Source of the DNA: Echinarachnius parma
Taxonomy: Eukaryota; Echinodermata; Echinoidea; Clypeasteroida; Echinarachniidae
Direction of reading: 5' to 3'
Assembly (NCBI GenBank): GCA_037951105.1
Contig: JBAMJV010008090.1
Span: forward strand, 81,716-145,715
Length of the DNA stretch: 64,000 nt
A program made the translations under genes and the position numbers. This document shows positions 37,859-50,798 of this stretch, one piece after another (the stretch's first letter is position 1; each line of letters begins with the position of its first letter). The notes under the pieces were generated by a model that was given only the letters and a program-made list of their open reading frames with translations, was not told the DNA's origin and made no database searches.

Positions 37859-37991
37859 ACTTTCTTTTTTCTTCTTTTTTTCTTTTTATTAAGGGGGGGG
37901 GGGGGGGTATCTGCTATTATTTCTATGATGATTGAGTAGTTATTTTTTGGAATCATCCTTTTTATCATAATAAATCGATATGTATAACCTT

Positions 37992-38023
37992 AATTCGTCA
38001 AACGTGACGAATTCAACATCTAG
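37992..38023 (+). repeat. Second-family 3' hairpin and CTAG end
   Basis: AATTCGTCA and TGACGAATT pair across an AACG loop, then CAACAT and CTAG. The stem sequence is unrelated to that of the standard units, but position and terminus are the same. Confidence 0.9.
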
Positions 38024-39547
38024 TTAGGTGGGCTGTACATCATACAGACCACCTCATAATTTCGTTAGAATTGCCTTTATTATTATTATTAGGTGGGCTG
38101 TACATCATACAGACCACCTCATAATTTCGTTAGAATTGCCTTTATTTATTTATTTATTAGGTGGGCTGTACATCATACAGACCACCTCATAATTTCGTTA
38201 GAATTGCCTTTATTATTATTAGGTGGGCTGTACATCATACAGACCACCTCATAATTTCGTTAGAATTGCCTTTATTAGGTGGGCTGTACATCATACAGAC
38301 CACCTCATAATTTCGTTAGAATTGCCTTTATTTATTTATTTATTTATTTATTATTCTTTATTTTTCTTATTTCCAATCACTTTTTTGTTAGCAAGATAAC
38401 TTGAAAATGGCTCAATCAAGTCTTGAAATTTGGCACACATATATATAGGCATATGGACAAAGCAAAATAAGGGTTTTGAACCCTGACCTTGACTGATGAC
38501 GTCATCTAGGCGCCATTTTGTAAAATTTTCTGAATATCTTCTCATGATCATATCTTCATAACGAAAAGTTGTTTCTCATTCATATTTATCATGATCAAGG
38601 TCAATATCCGTCCGGTCAATTTCAGGTCAAAAAACCGCGCGCGCATGCGTACGTGCGCGCGTCAGCGCGCGCGCAAAATTTAAAATGTTCAAAATCGTCG
38701 CAAATTCATTTTGGATACGTTTTAGGCCATTTTAAGCATTTTACGAAAAAACGCGCACACGCGCATGCGCGCGCGTTTTCGCGCGTACTGGCATTTTGCA
38801 ACATAGAATCGCCGAATTTTCTCTGTTATCATATTTAGCCCATCTTTCCAAGCATTTTGATACCTTGTTCACCTTTTTCTGACTAGTAAAAACGCAATGA
38901 GCTTCCGTTCAAGAAACATGTCCGTGCGCGCGAGCTCTTGTAATACATAGCATATATGGGCAAAAACATGCCTATACAAAATTCATTGTAACTCTTCAGA
39001 ATGGATGGGAACTCCCAAGTTTTTTTTCATATTTGGATAGATTATGAGTCGGAGATATGATTTCATGTCTCATTTGACCCTCAATTAACTCATGGCGTCA
39101 TCATAATGGCCTCCGAACTCAAAATTTCAATTTGCATATTATGACGTCAGCATATTTTTGGAAAATTGATTGTAATCTCTGTAAATGTTGATCGATTTTC
39201 TTCCAAATTTTGATATGTTCTAGCTCAGACAATTTTCTACAAATGTAATAACCACGATTTTTCATTTTGACAAAGGCATCATGGCGTATTTTTGCGATTT
39301 AAGGAGGCATGTCATTTTTTAACATTTTGCGTGTATTCTCTATGGGACATGACTTTTTTTCAAAACTGGATTCTACATTCCCGTCTTTCGCGACCAATAT
39401 CTTCTTCGTTTTAGCTTCGTTTACGCTGAACTTCGAGTATGTTGTAGCTGAGACAATAAGCTATCTCAAATGAGCCCTTGATTATGTCTTTAATTTTAGT
39501 TCGACCAGCCCACCTATACTTGTTCTAAACAAGTATTACAATTCTAG
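38024..39547 (+). mobile_element. Array unit 21 (type B, five modules)
   Basis: 1524 bp with five 5' modules (from 38026 to about 38335), the maximum seen. Private indels cluster at 38417 (loss of GCCT-type bases), 38470 (GGG), 38634 (ACCGCGCG), 38679 (shorter T-run) and 39173 (TAATCTC). One of them shifts the reading frame through the first CG block. Confidence 0.85.
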
Positions 39548-40755
39548 TTTATTTATTATTATTCTTTATTTTTCTTATTTCCAATCACTTTTTTGTTAGC
39601 AAGATAACTTGAAAATGGCTCAATCAAGTGCCTTGAAATTTGGCACACATATATATAGGCATATGGACAAAGCAAAATAAGGTTTTGAACCCTGACCTTG
39701 ACTGATGACGTCATCTAGGCGCCATTTTGTAAAATTTTCTGAATATCTTCTCATGATCATATCTTCATAACGAAAAGTTGTTTCTCATTCATATTTATCA
39801 TGATCAAGGTCAATATCCGTCCGGTCAATTTCAGGTCAAAAAACGCGCGCGCATGCGTACGTGCGCGCGTCAGCGCGCGCGCAAAATTTTAAAATGTTCA
39901 AAATCGTCGCAAATTCATTTTGGATACGTTTTAGGCCATTTTAAGCATTTTACGAAAAAACGCGCACACGCGCATGCGCGCGCGTTTTCGCGCGTACTGG
40001 CATTTTGCAACATAGAATCGCCGAATTTTCTCTGTTATCATATTTAGCCCATCTTTCCAAGCATTTTGATACCTTGTTCACCTTTTTCTGACTAGTAAAA
40101 ACGCAATGAGCTTCCGTTCAAGAAACATGTCCGTGCGCGCGAGCTCTTGTAATACATAGCATATATGGGCAAAAACATGCCTATACAAAATTCATTGTAA
40201 CTCTTCAGAATGGATGGGAACTCCCAAGTTTTTTTTCATATTTGGATAGATTATGAGTCGGAGATATGATTTCATGTCTCATTTGACCCTCAATTAACTC
40301 ATGGCGTCATCATAATGGCCTCCGAACTCAAAATTTCAATTTGCATATTATGACGTCAGCATATTTTTGGAAAATTTATTGTATCTCTGTAAATATTGAT
40401 CGATTTTCTTCCAAATTTTGATATGTTCTATCTGAGACAATTCTCTACAAATGTGATGATCACGATTTTTCATTTTGACAAAGGCATCATGGCGTATTTT
40501 TGCGATTTAAGGAGGCATGTCATTTTTTCACATTTTCCGTGTATTCTCTATGGGACATGACTTTTTTTCAAAACTGGATACTACATTCCCATCTTTCGCG
40601 ACCAATATCTTCTTCGTTTTAGCTTCGTTTACGCTGAACTTCGAGTATGTTGTAGCTGAGACAATAAGCTATCTCAAATGAGCCCTTGATTATGTCTTTA
40701 ATTTTAGTTCGACCAGCCCACCTATACTTGTTCTAAACAAGTATTACAATTCTAG
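39548..40755 (+). mobile_element. Array unit 22 (type A)
   Basis: 1208 bp, no module. Markers: CATTTTCCGTG, GGATACTACATTCCCATC. Missing from higher-order copies 2 and 3 as a separate unit; its 3' half is fused to the unit 21 type 5' half in units 29 and 34. Confidence 0.87.
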
Positions 40756-42180
40756 TTTATTATTATTATTATTTAGGTGGGCTGTACATCATACAGACCA
40801 CCTCATAATTTCGTTAGAATTGCCTTTATTATTAGGTGGGCTGTACATCATACAGACCACCTCATAATTTCGTTAGAATTGCCTTTATTTATTTATTATT
40901 ATTATTAGGTGGGCTGTACATCATACAGACCACCTCATAATTTCGTTAGAATTGCCTTTATTTATTTATTTATTTATTTATTATTATTCTTTATTTTTCT
41001 TATTTCCAATCACTTTTTTGTTACCACGATAACTTGAAAATGGCTCAATCAAGTGCCTTGAAATTTGGCACACATATATATAGGCATATGGACAAAGCAA
41101 AATAAGGTTTTGAACCCTGACCTTGACTGATGACGTCATCTAGGCGCCATTTTGTAAAATTTTCTGAATATCTTCTCATGATCATATCTTCATAACGAAA
41201 AGTTGTTTCTCATTCATATTTATCATGATCAAGGTCAATATCCGTCCGGTCAATTTCAGGTCTAAAAACGCGCGCGCATGCGTACGTGCGCGCGTCAGCG
41301 CGCGCGCAAAATTTTAAAATGTTCAAAATCGTCGCAAATTCATTTTGGATACGTTTTAGGCCATTTTAAGCATTTTACGAAAAAACGCGCACACGCGCAT
41401 GCGCGCGCGTTTTCGCGCGTACTGGCATTTTGCAACATAGAATCGCCGAATTTTCTCTGTTATCATATTTAGCCCATCTTTCCAAGCATTTTGATACCTT
41501 GTTCACCTTTTTCTGACTAGTAAAAACGCAATGAGCTTCCGTTCAAGAAACATGTCCGTGCGCGCGAGCTCTTGTAATACATAGCATATATGGGCAAAAA
41601 CATGCCTATACAAAATTCATTGTAACTCTTCAGAATGGATGGGAACTCCCAAGTTTTTTTTCATATTTGGATAGATTATGAGTCGGAGATATGATTTCAT
41701 GTCTCATTTGACCCTCAATTAACTCATGGCGTCATCATAATGGCCTCCGAACTCAAAATTTCAATTTGCATATTATGACGTCAGCATATTTTTGGAAAAT
41801 TTATTGTATCTCTGTAAATATTGATCGATTTTCTTCCAAATTTTGATATGTTCTATCTGAGACAATTCTCTACAAATGTGATGATCACGATTTTTCATTT
41901 TGACAAAGGCATCATGGCGTATTTTTGCGATTTAAGGAGGTATGTCATTTTTTCACATTTTGCGTGTATTCTCTATGGGACATGACTTTTTTTCAAAACT
42001 GGATTCTACATTCCCGTCTTTCGCGACCAATATCTTCTTCGTTTTAGCTTCGTTTACGCTGAACTTCGAGTATGTTGTAGCTGAGACAATAAGCTATCTC
42101 AAATGAGCCCTTGATTATGTCTTTAATTTTAGTTCGACCAGCCCACCTATACTTGTTCTAAACAAGTATTACAATTCTAG
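40756..42180 (+). mobile_element. Array unit 23 (type A)
   Basis: 1425 bp, three modules. Marker CAGGTCTAAAAACGCG (A to T) creates a stop in the spurious frame. Partners: units 30 and 35. Confidence 0.87.
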
Positions 42181-43377
42181 TTATTCTTTATTTTTCTTAT
42201 TTCCAATCACTTTTTTGTTAGCAAGATAACTTGAAAATGGCTCAATCAAGTGCCTTGAAATTTGGCACACATATATATAGGCATATGGACAAAGCAAAAT
42301 AAGGTTTTGAACCCTGACCTTTACTGATGACGTCATCTAGGCGCCATTTTGTAAAATTTTCTGAATATCTTCTCATGATCATATCTTCATAACGAAAAGT
42401 TGTTTCACATTCATATTTATCATGATCAAGGTCAATATCCGTCCGGTCAATTTCAGGTCAAAAAACGCGCGCGCATGCGTACGTGCGCGCGTCAGCGCGC
42501 GCGCAAAATTTTAAAATGTTCAAAATCGTCGCAAATTCATTTTGGATACGTTTTAGGCCATTTTAAGCATTTTACGAAAAAACGCGCACACGCGCATGCG
42601 CGCGCGTTTTCGCGCGTACTGGCATTTTGCAACATAGAATCGCCGAATTTTCTCTGTTATCATATTTAGCCCATCTTTCCAAGCATTTTGATACCTTGTT
42701 CACCTTTTTCTGACTAGTAAAAACGCAATGAGCTTCCGTTCAAGAAACATGTCCGTGCGCGCGAGCTCTTGTAATACATAGCATATATGGGCAAAAACAT
42801 GCCTATACAAAATTCATTGTAACTCTTCAGAATGGATGGGAACTCCCAAGTTTTTTTTCATATTTGGATAGATTATGAGTCGGAGATATGATTTCATGTC
42901 TCATTTGACCCTCAATTAACTCATGGCGTCATCATAATGGCCTCCGAACTCAAAATTTCAATTTGCATATTATGACGTCAGCATATTTTTGGAAAATTGA
43001 TTGTATCTCTGTAAATGTTGATCGATTTTCTTCCAAATTTTGATATGTTCTAGCTGAGACAATTCTCTACAAATGTAATGATCACGATTTTTCATTTTGA
43101 CAAAGGAATCATGGCGTATTTTTGCGATTTAAGGAGGCATGTCATTTTTTAACATTTTGCGTGTATTCTCTATTGGACATGACTTTTTTTCAAAACTGGA
43201 TTCTACATTCCCGTCTTTCGCGACCAATATCTTCATCGTTTTAGCTTCGTTTACGCTGAACTTCGAGTATGTTGTAGCTGAGACAATAAGCTATCTCAAA
43301 TGAGCCCTTGATTATGTCTTTAATTTTAGTTCGACCAGCCCACCTATACTTGTTCTAAACAAGTATTACAATTCTAG
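42181..43377 (+). mobile_element. Array unit 24 (type C)
   Basis: 1197 bp. Equivalent to unit 16 except TTTCACATTCA near 42405. Confidence 0.87.
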
Positions 43378-44568
43378 TTTATTTTTCTTATTTCCAATCA
43401 CTTTTTTGTTAGCAAGATAACTTGAAAATGGCTCAATCAAGTGCCTTGAAATTTGGCACACATATATATAGGCATATGGACAAAGCAAAATAAGGTTTTG
43501 AACCCTGACCTTGACTGATGACGTCATCTAGGCGCCATTTTGTAAAATTTTCTGAATATCTTCTCATGATCATATCTTCATAACGAAAAGTTGTTTCTCA
43601 TTCATATTTATCATGATCAAGGTCAATATCCGTCCGGTCAATTTCAGGTCAAAAAACGCGCGCGCATGCGTACGTGCGCGCGTCAGCGCGCGCGCAAAAT
43701 TTTAAAATGTTCAAAATCGTCGCAAATTCATTTTGGATACGTTTTAGGCCATTTTAAGCATTTTACGAAAAAACGCGCACACGCGCATGCGCGCGCGTTT
43801 TCGCGCGTACTGGCATTTTGCAACATAGAATCGCCGAATTTTCTCTGTTATCATATTTAGCCCATCTTTCCAAGCATTTTGATACCTTGTTCACCTTTTT
43901 CTGACTAGTAAAAACGCAATGAGCTTCCGTTCAAGAAACATGTCCGTGCGCGCGAGCTCTTGTAATACATAGCATATATGGGCAAAAACATGCCTATACA
44001 AAATTCATTGTAACTCTTCAGAATGGATGGGAACTCCCAAGTTTTTTTTCATATTTGGATAGATTATGAGTCGGAGATATGATTTCATGTCTCATTTGAC
44101 CCTCAATTAACTCATGGCGTCATCATAACGGCCTTCCAACTCAAAATTTCAATTAACATATTATGACGTCAGCATATTTTTGGAAAATTGATTGTATCTC
44201 TGTAAATGTTGATCGATTTTCTTCCAAATTTTGATATGTTCTAGCTCAGACAATTTTCTACAAATGTATTAACCACGTTTTTTCATTTTGACAAAGGCAT
44301 CATGGCGTATTTTTGCGATTTAAGGAGGCATGTCATTTTTTAACATTTTGCGTGTATTCTCTATGGGACATGACTTTTTTTCAAAACTGGATTCTACATT
44401 CCCGTCTTTCGCGACCAATATCTTCTTCGTTTTAGCTTCGTTTACGCTGAACTTCGAGTATGTTGTAGCTGAGACAATAAGCTATCTCAAATGATCCCTT
44501 GATTATGTCTTTAATTTTACTTCGACCAGCCCACCTATACTTGTTCTAAACAAGTATTACAATTCTAG
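43378..44568 (+). mobile_element. Array unit 25 (type B)
   Basis: 1191 bp. Same private markers as unit 17, including AATTAACATATT and ATGATCCCTTG. Confidence 0.87.
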
Positions 44569-45943
44569 TTATTATTAGGTGGGCTGTACATCATACAGAC
44601 CACCTCATAATTTCGTTAGAATTGCCTTTATTTATTAGGTGGGCTGTACATCATACAGACCACCTCATAATTTCGTTAGAATTGCCTTTATTATTAGGTG
44701 GGCTGTACATCATACAGACCACCTCATAATTTCGTTAGAATTGCCTTTATTCTTTATTTTTCTTATTTCCAATCACTTTTTTGTGAGCAAGATAACTTGA
44801 AAATGGCTCAATCAAGTGCCTTGAAATTTGGCACACATATATATAGGCATATGGACAAAGCAAAATAAGGTTTTGAACCCTGACCTTGACTGATGACGTC
44901 ATCTAGGCGCCATTTTGTAAAATTTTCTGAATATCTTCTCATGATCATATCTTCATAACGAAAAGTTGTTTCTCATTCATATTTATCATGATCAAGGTCA
45001 ATATCCGTCCGGTCAATTTCAGGTCAAAAAACGCGCGCGCATGCGTACGTGCGCGCGTCAGCGCGCGCGCAAAATTTTAAAATGTTCAAAATCGTCGCAA
45101 ATTCATTTTGGATACGTTTTAGGCCATTTTAAGCATTTTACGAAAAAACGCGCACACGCGCATGCGCGCGCGTTTTCGCGCGTACTGGCATTTTGCAACA
45201 TAGAATCGCCGAATTTTCTCTGTTATCATATTTAGCCCATCTTTCCAAGCATTTTGATACCTTGTTCACCTTTTTCTGACTAGTAAAAACGCAATGAGCT
45301 TCCGTTCAAGAAACATGTCCGTGCGCGCGAGCTCTTGTAATACATAGCATATATGGGCAAAAACATGCCTATACAAAATTCATTGCAACTCTTCAGAATG
45401 GATGGGAACTCCCAAGTTTTTTTTCATATTTGGATAGATTATGAGTCGGAGATATGATTTCATGTCTCATTTGACCCTCAATTAACTCATGGCGTCATCA
45501 TAATGGCCTCCGAACTCAAAATTTCAATTTGCATATTATGACGTCAGCATATTTTTGGAAAATTGATTGTATCTCTGTAAATGTTGATCGATTTTCTTCC
45601 AAATTTTGATATGTTCTAGCTGAGACAATTCTTCACAAATGTGATGATCACGATTTTTCATTTTGACAAAGGCATCATGGCGTATTTTTGCGATTTAAGG
45701 AGGCATGTCATTTTTTAACATTTTGCGTGTATTCTCTATGGGACATGACTTTTTTTCAAAACTGGATTCTACATTCCCGTCTTTCGCGACCAATATCTTC
45801 TTCGTTTTAGCTTCGTTTACGCTGAACTTCGAGTATGTTGTAGCTGAGACAATAAGCTATCTCAAATGAGCCCTTGATTATGTCTTTAATTTTAGTTCGA
45901 CCAGCCCACCTATACTTGTTCTAAACAAGTATTACAATTCTAG
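44569..45943 (+). mobile_element. Array unit 26 (type C)
   Basis: 1375 bp, three modules. As unit 18 but with core start TGTGAGCAAG, as in unit 12: a local conversion patch or a difference between duplicates. Confidence 0.87.
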
Positions 45944-47149
45944 TTATTATTATTATTCTTTATTTTTCTTATTTCCAATCACTTTTTTGTTACCAAGATA
46001 ACTTGAAAATGGCTCAATCAAGTGCCTTGAAATTTGGCACACATATATATAGGCATATGGACAAAGCAAAATAAGGTTTTGAACCCTGACCTTGACTGAT
46101 GACGTCATCTAGGCGCCATTTTGTAAAATTTTCTGAATATCTTCTCATGATCATATCTTCATAACGAAAAGTTGTTTCTCATTCATATTTATCATGATCA
46201 AGGTCAATATCCGTCCGGTCAATTTCAGGTCAAAAAACGCGCGCGCATGCGTACGTGCGCGCGTCAACGCGCGCGCAAAATTTTAAAATGTTCAAAATCG
46301 TCTCAAATTCATTTTGGATACGTTTTAGGCCATTTTAAGCATTTTACGAAAAAACGCGCACACGCGCATGCGCGCGCGTTTTCGCGCGTACTGGCATTTT
46401 GCAACATAGAATCGCCGAATTTTCTCTGTTATCATATTTAGCCCATCTTTCCAAGCATTTTGATACCTTGTTCACCTTTTTCTGACTAGTAAAAACGCAA
46501 TGAGCTTCCGTTCAAGAAACATGTCCGTGCGCGCGAGCTCTTGTAATACATAGCATATATGGGCAAAAACATGCCTATACAAAATTCATTGTAACTCTTC
46601 AGAATGGATGGGAACTCCCAAGTTTTTTTTCATATTTGGATAGATTATGAGTCGGAGATATGATTTCATGTCTCATTTGACCCTCAATTAACTCATGGCG
46701 TCATCATAATGGCCTCCGAACTCAAAATTTCAATTTGCATATTATGACGTCAGCATATTTTTGGAAAATTTATTGTATCTCTGTAAATATTGATCGATTT
46801 TCTTCCAAATTTTGATATGTTCTATCTGAGACAATTCTCTACAAATGTGATGATCACGATTTTTCATTTTGACAAAGGTATCATGGCGTATTTTTGCGAT
46901 TTAAGGAGGTATGTCATTTTTTCACATTTTGCGTGTATTCTCTATGGGACATGACTTTTTTTCAAAACTGGATTCTACATTCCCGTCTTTCGCGACCAAT
47001 ATCTTCTTCGTTTTAGCTTCGTTTACGCTGAACTTCGAGTATGTTGTAGCTGAGACAATAAGCTATCTCAAATGAGCCCTTGATTATGTCTTTAATTTTA
47101 GTTCGACCAGCCCACCTATACTTGTTCTAAACAAGTATTACAATTCTAG
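45944..47149 (+). mobile_element. Array unit 27 (type A)
   Basis: 1206 bp. As unit 19 (GTCAACGCGC), but with CGTCTCAAATTC and an intact TGACGTCA where unit 19 is mutated. Confidence 0.87.
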
Positions 47150-48301
47150 TTATTATTATTATTCTTTATTTTTCTTATTTCCAATCACTTTTTTGTTAGC
47201 AAGATAACTTGAAAATGGCTCAATCAAGTGCCTTGAAATTTGGCACACATATATATAGGCATATGGACAAAGCAAAATAAGGTTTTGAACCCTGACCTTG
47301 ACTGATGACGTCATCTAGGCGCCATTTTGTAAAATTTTCTGAATATCTTCTCATGATCATATCTTCATAACGAAAAGTTGTTTCTCATTCATATTTATCA
47401 TGATCAAGGTCAATATCCGTCCGGTCAATTTCAGGTCAAAAAACGCGCGCGCATGCGTACGTGCGCGCGTCAGCGCGCGCGCAAAATTTTAAAATGTTCA
47501 AAATCGTCGCAAATTCATTTTGGATACGTTTTAGGCCATTTTAAGCATTTTACGAAAAAACGCGCACACGCGCATGCGCGCGCGTTTTCGCGCGTACTGG
47601 CATTTTGCAACATAGAATCGCCGAATTTTCTCTCTTATCATATTTAGCCCATCTTTCCAAGCATTTTGATACCTTGTTCACCTTTTTCTGACTAGTAAAA
47701 ACGCAATGAGCTTCCGTTCAAGAAACATGGCCGTGCGCGCGAGCTCTTGTAATACATAGCATATATGGGCAAAAACATGCCTATACAAAATTCATTGTAA
47801 CTCTTCAGAATGGATGGGAACTCCCAAGTTTTTTTTCATATTTGGATAGATTATGAGTCGGAGATATGATTTCATGTCTCATTTGACCCTCAATTAACTC
47901 ATGGCGTCATCATAATGGCCTCCGAACTCAAAATTTCAATTTGCATATTATGACGTCAGCATATTTTTGGAAAATTGATTGTATCTCTGTAAATATTGAT
48001 CGATTTTCTTCCAAATTTTGATATGTTCTATCTGAGACAATTCTCTACAAATGTGATGATCACGATTTTTCATTTTGACAAAGGCATCATGGCGTATTTT
48101 TGCGATTTAAGGAGGCATGTCATTTTTTAACATTTTGCGTGTATTCTCTATGGGACATGACTTTTTTTCAAAACTGGATTCTACATTCCCGTCTTTCGCG
48201 ACCAATATCTTCTTCGTTTTAGCTTCGTTTACGCTGAACTTCGAGTATGTTGTAGCTGAGACAATAAGCTATCTCAAATGAGCCCTTGATTATGTCTTTA
48301 A

Positions 48302-50798
48302 TTAGGTTATACATATATATATGTATAACCTTATTGATTTCGTCAAGATTTTTATTATTTATTCTTCTTCTTCTTCTTCCTAATTTTGTGCGTCGCATAT
48401 CTCAAGATCACATAAATCAATTGTCATGAATCTTCACATGATGATAGATCATGATCTAACTTAGAACTGGTAACCTTTTCAGTGACGTCAGGACGCCATT
48501 TTGTCAAATTTTAATAATCATTTTATCTCAGTTATGAAATATCAATTTCAATTCAAATTTCGTATCAATATTAATCAGGTCAATAGTCATCTTTTAAGCT
48601 CATGTGCGTGCAATTACACTCGGAGACGCGCGCGTACGCGTCCGTCAATTAATTTTTTTTTTTTTAAATGCTCAAAACCCCAACCCGAGTAATTTACTAT
48701 ATGTTTCAGACAATTTTAAGCGTTTCAAAAAATTCCGCGCGTGCGCGTCGGCGCGCGCGTATTTGCGCGCGTAACGCGAATGAATAAGAAAATTATCGTT
48801 TTTTCACATGTTTTGGATTCCTTATGGATCCCTCAACACACCCTATCAATTTGAGTCATTGTTGACTCATAATAACGGAGTACGCGCGCGTCAAAGTCAA
48901 AATTACGCGCGCACGCAAAATGGCAAAACATGGTAAAAACATCCTTTTTTTATTCGGCCATAACTTTTTAAAAAGTCCACAAACATCCAATTTTCTTTTA
49001 ATATTCGGATAGATTATGAGTTGTAGATACGAATTCATACCTCATCTATGCCGAGTAAATGTTATAAAGTCATCGTATTGACGGTTAAAGTTGAAAATGC
49101 GAATTTTACTCAATTTCAATCAATGTTGAAATCGACCATAGTGTACTTTTGACCATATCTCACTTATTCTCCATCAATGTACTCCCAAATTTTGATATAT
49201 CGTAGCTGATGTCCTGCTCTATTCGCAATCTTTTCACAACAATTCGTTATGTTATCTGGATCCTGATGAATTGTTTGATTGTAAATAAGAGTCCAAATCT
49301 GATAAAAATTGAGGTTTAGCCAAAACGTATGTTATCGACATATAACTGCTGAAGAAATTATGCTATCAATTTAAGATTTCGCATGTAGATAGGGATTTGC
49401 AACCCCATCATTTCATAAGTTAACACCAAATCGCGAAAATGCATATTTCATTGTCATATTTACCCTCAAAGGTCAAATAAATCAAGCATGAATACTCAAT
49501 AACCACGTACGCCATGGACGTGAAATTCAGCACACATGTAGGGTATAATGAAAGGAACATTTCATAAGATAAGATCGGATTATGAAAATGGCGTTCAGGA
49601 TATGTAAATTAGGTTCATATGTCAAAATAACTCACTGTTCCGTATTTAACTAACCATTAATTATTTGCACGTTCAAGAATCTGTGTAGACTTTTAGAACA
49701 ATTTAGACTCGAGGTCCATTTAATAACATAACACTCACGCACGAAAACGCTCCGTTCATCATGTATGCGTGTGTCAAACGGCCATGAAAAGCCAACATTG
49801 GACATACAAAGTAGATAAAATAGTACCAAATGCTTTATTTATTTAAGGGTATTAACATGTCTCACTTACCATCACTTCCATCAAGCATATATTAACTACT
49901 AGCTGACTCACAAGAGCGCTACTCCTAATACTGGTTACCAATGCATAGTCCTCAAGATCACAAATGCCAGGCTTGAAATATAACTTTTATATAGCAGTTA
50001 TTGTGAGAAGTTACTAAGCAAATGTCATGTTGCCGTTCAGGAAAGAAGATGAGAATTATCACTTTAATGCTGGCCCAGATAAATCATTAGTCATTGAAAA
50101 TCATATTATAATATCCGAAGAAGTCAGTCGAAACAATTTTCAGAGCTAAAACATTAAAATACATTAGTTGTTTTCAATTTACAATTATCCTGCAATGCTC
50201 CATGACTTTTCTTGCAATAGCGCCATCTATCGGCGAATAATTCGGTCAATTGTCTTGTCTCAAGGATTCCAGAAATGCATGACTTGCACTTAATAATCAA
50301 CAAAAGCTGTTATTCACCAGATTTATCCAGACTTTCGGCTAATTATGAAAGATAGCATTACCTTCATGCCAAATCCAGCATAAAACTACAGATTATAACA
50401 ACTTAAGTAGTGTTTATGATTCATTTTATGAAAAAAGAATGACGTCATCATTCCTCCGCGTTTTGGAGAAAAAAGTCTAGACGGCTGAATATCGTACATT
50501 GACAAGTCCAATCACTGATATATATTCCCAGATTTTCCATTTCTCACAAGAGATGTTATGTTGGTCTCGTGGAACAAGTTGGGACGCAAGATCCAAGGGG
50601 CGTGGGTTCGAATCCAAGGCAATGGTTTTTTTTACTTTCTTTTTTCTTCTTTTTTTCTTTTTATTAAGGGGGGGGGGGGGGGTATCTGCTATTATTTCTA
50701 TGATGATTGAGTAGTTATTTTTTGGAATCATCCTTTTTATCATAATAAATCGATATGTATAACCTTAATTCGTCAAACGTGACGAATTCAACATCTAG
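48302..50798 (+). mobile_element. Second-family Helitron-like element, copy 2
   Basis: 2497 bp, 12,775 bp downstream of copy 1. The G15 run is the same length. A- and B-box-like motifs lie at 50570-50582 and 50605-50615. Confidence 0.8.
50555..50633 (+). promoter_or_regulatory. tRNA-like internal Pol III promoter, copy 2
   Basis: Identical motifs to copy 1, carried along by the higher-order duplication. Not an independent acquisition. Confidence 0.4.

Larger units (their letters stand above)
34375..38023 (+). mobile_element. Array unit 20, composite of both element families
   Basis: 3649 bp. 34375-35526 is a standard unit without a 5' module (markers TTCTCTCTTATC and AACATGGCCG). It stops at GTCTTTAA. 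In place of its own 3' end comes the 2.5-kb second-family element to CTAG at 38023. Copies are units 28 and 33. Confidence 0.88.
35527..38023 (+). mobile_element. Second-family Helitron-like element, copy 1
   Basis: 2497 bp with the same plan as the standard unit but different sequence. A perfect 28-bp palindrome at 35529-35556 begins AGGTTATAC. A TTA/TTC microsatellite follows. TGACGTCA (35708-35715) is next to GCCATTTTG (35720-35728), then CG-rich blocks (about 35849-36000 and 36107-36141). GGATAGATTATGAGT and CAAATTTTGATAT align in the same order as in the standard core. From about 36500 to 37980 the sequence has no clear counterpart. The 3' end is GTATAACCT, a 9-bp-stem hairpin (37992-38013) and CAACATCTAG, followed by T. 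No protein is encoded. I infer an older sister family sharing the transposition machinery. Confidence 0.8.
29406..42180 (+). repeat. Higher-order repeat copy 1 (12,775 bp)
   Basis: Units 16-23 with lengths 1197, 1191, 1375, 1206, 3649, 1524, 1208 and 1425. The order of lengths, 5' module counts (0,0,3,0,0,5,0,3) and private variants recurs in the next copy minus one unit. Unit 15 before it does not correspond to unit 23, so the repeat begins at about 29406. Confidence 0.85.
47150..50798 (+). mobile_element. Array unit 28, composite
   Basis: 3649 bp, the same length and junction (47150-48301 + 48302-50798) as unit 20. No difference was noticed on reading. Confidence 0.87.

Noticed and set aside
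37702-37968. Overlapping frames on both strands across the G-run of the second-family element
   Set aside because: They depend on homopolymers (G15/G16, T-runs) and change with one base. No family resemblance.
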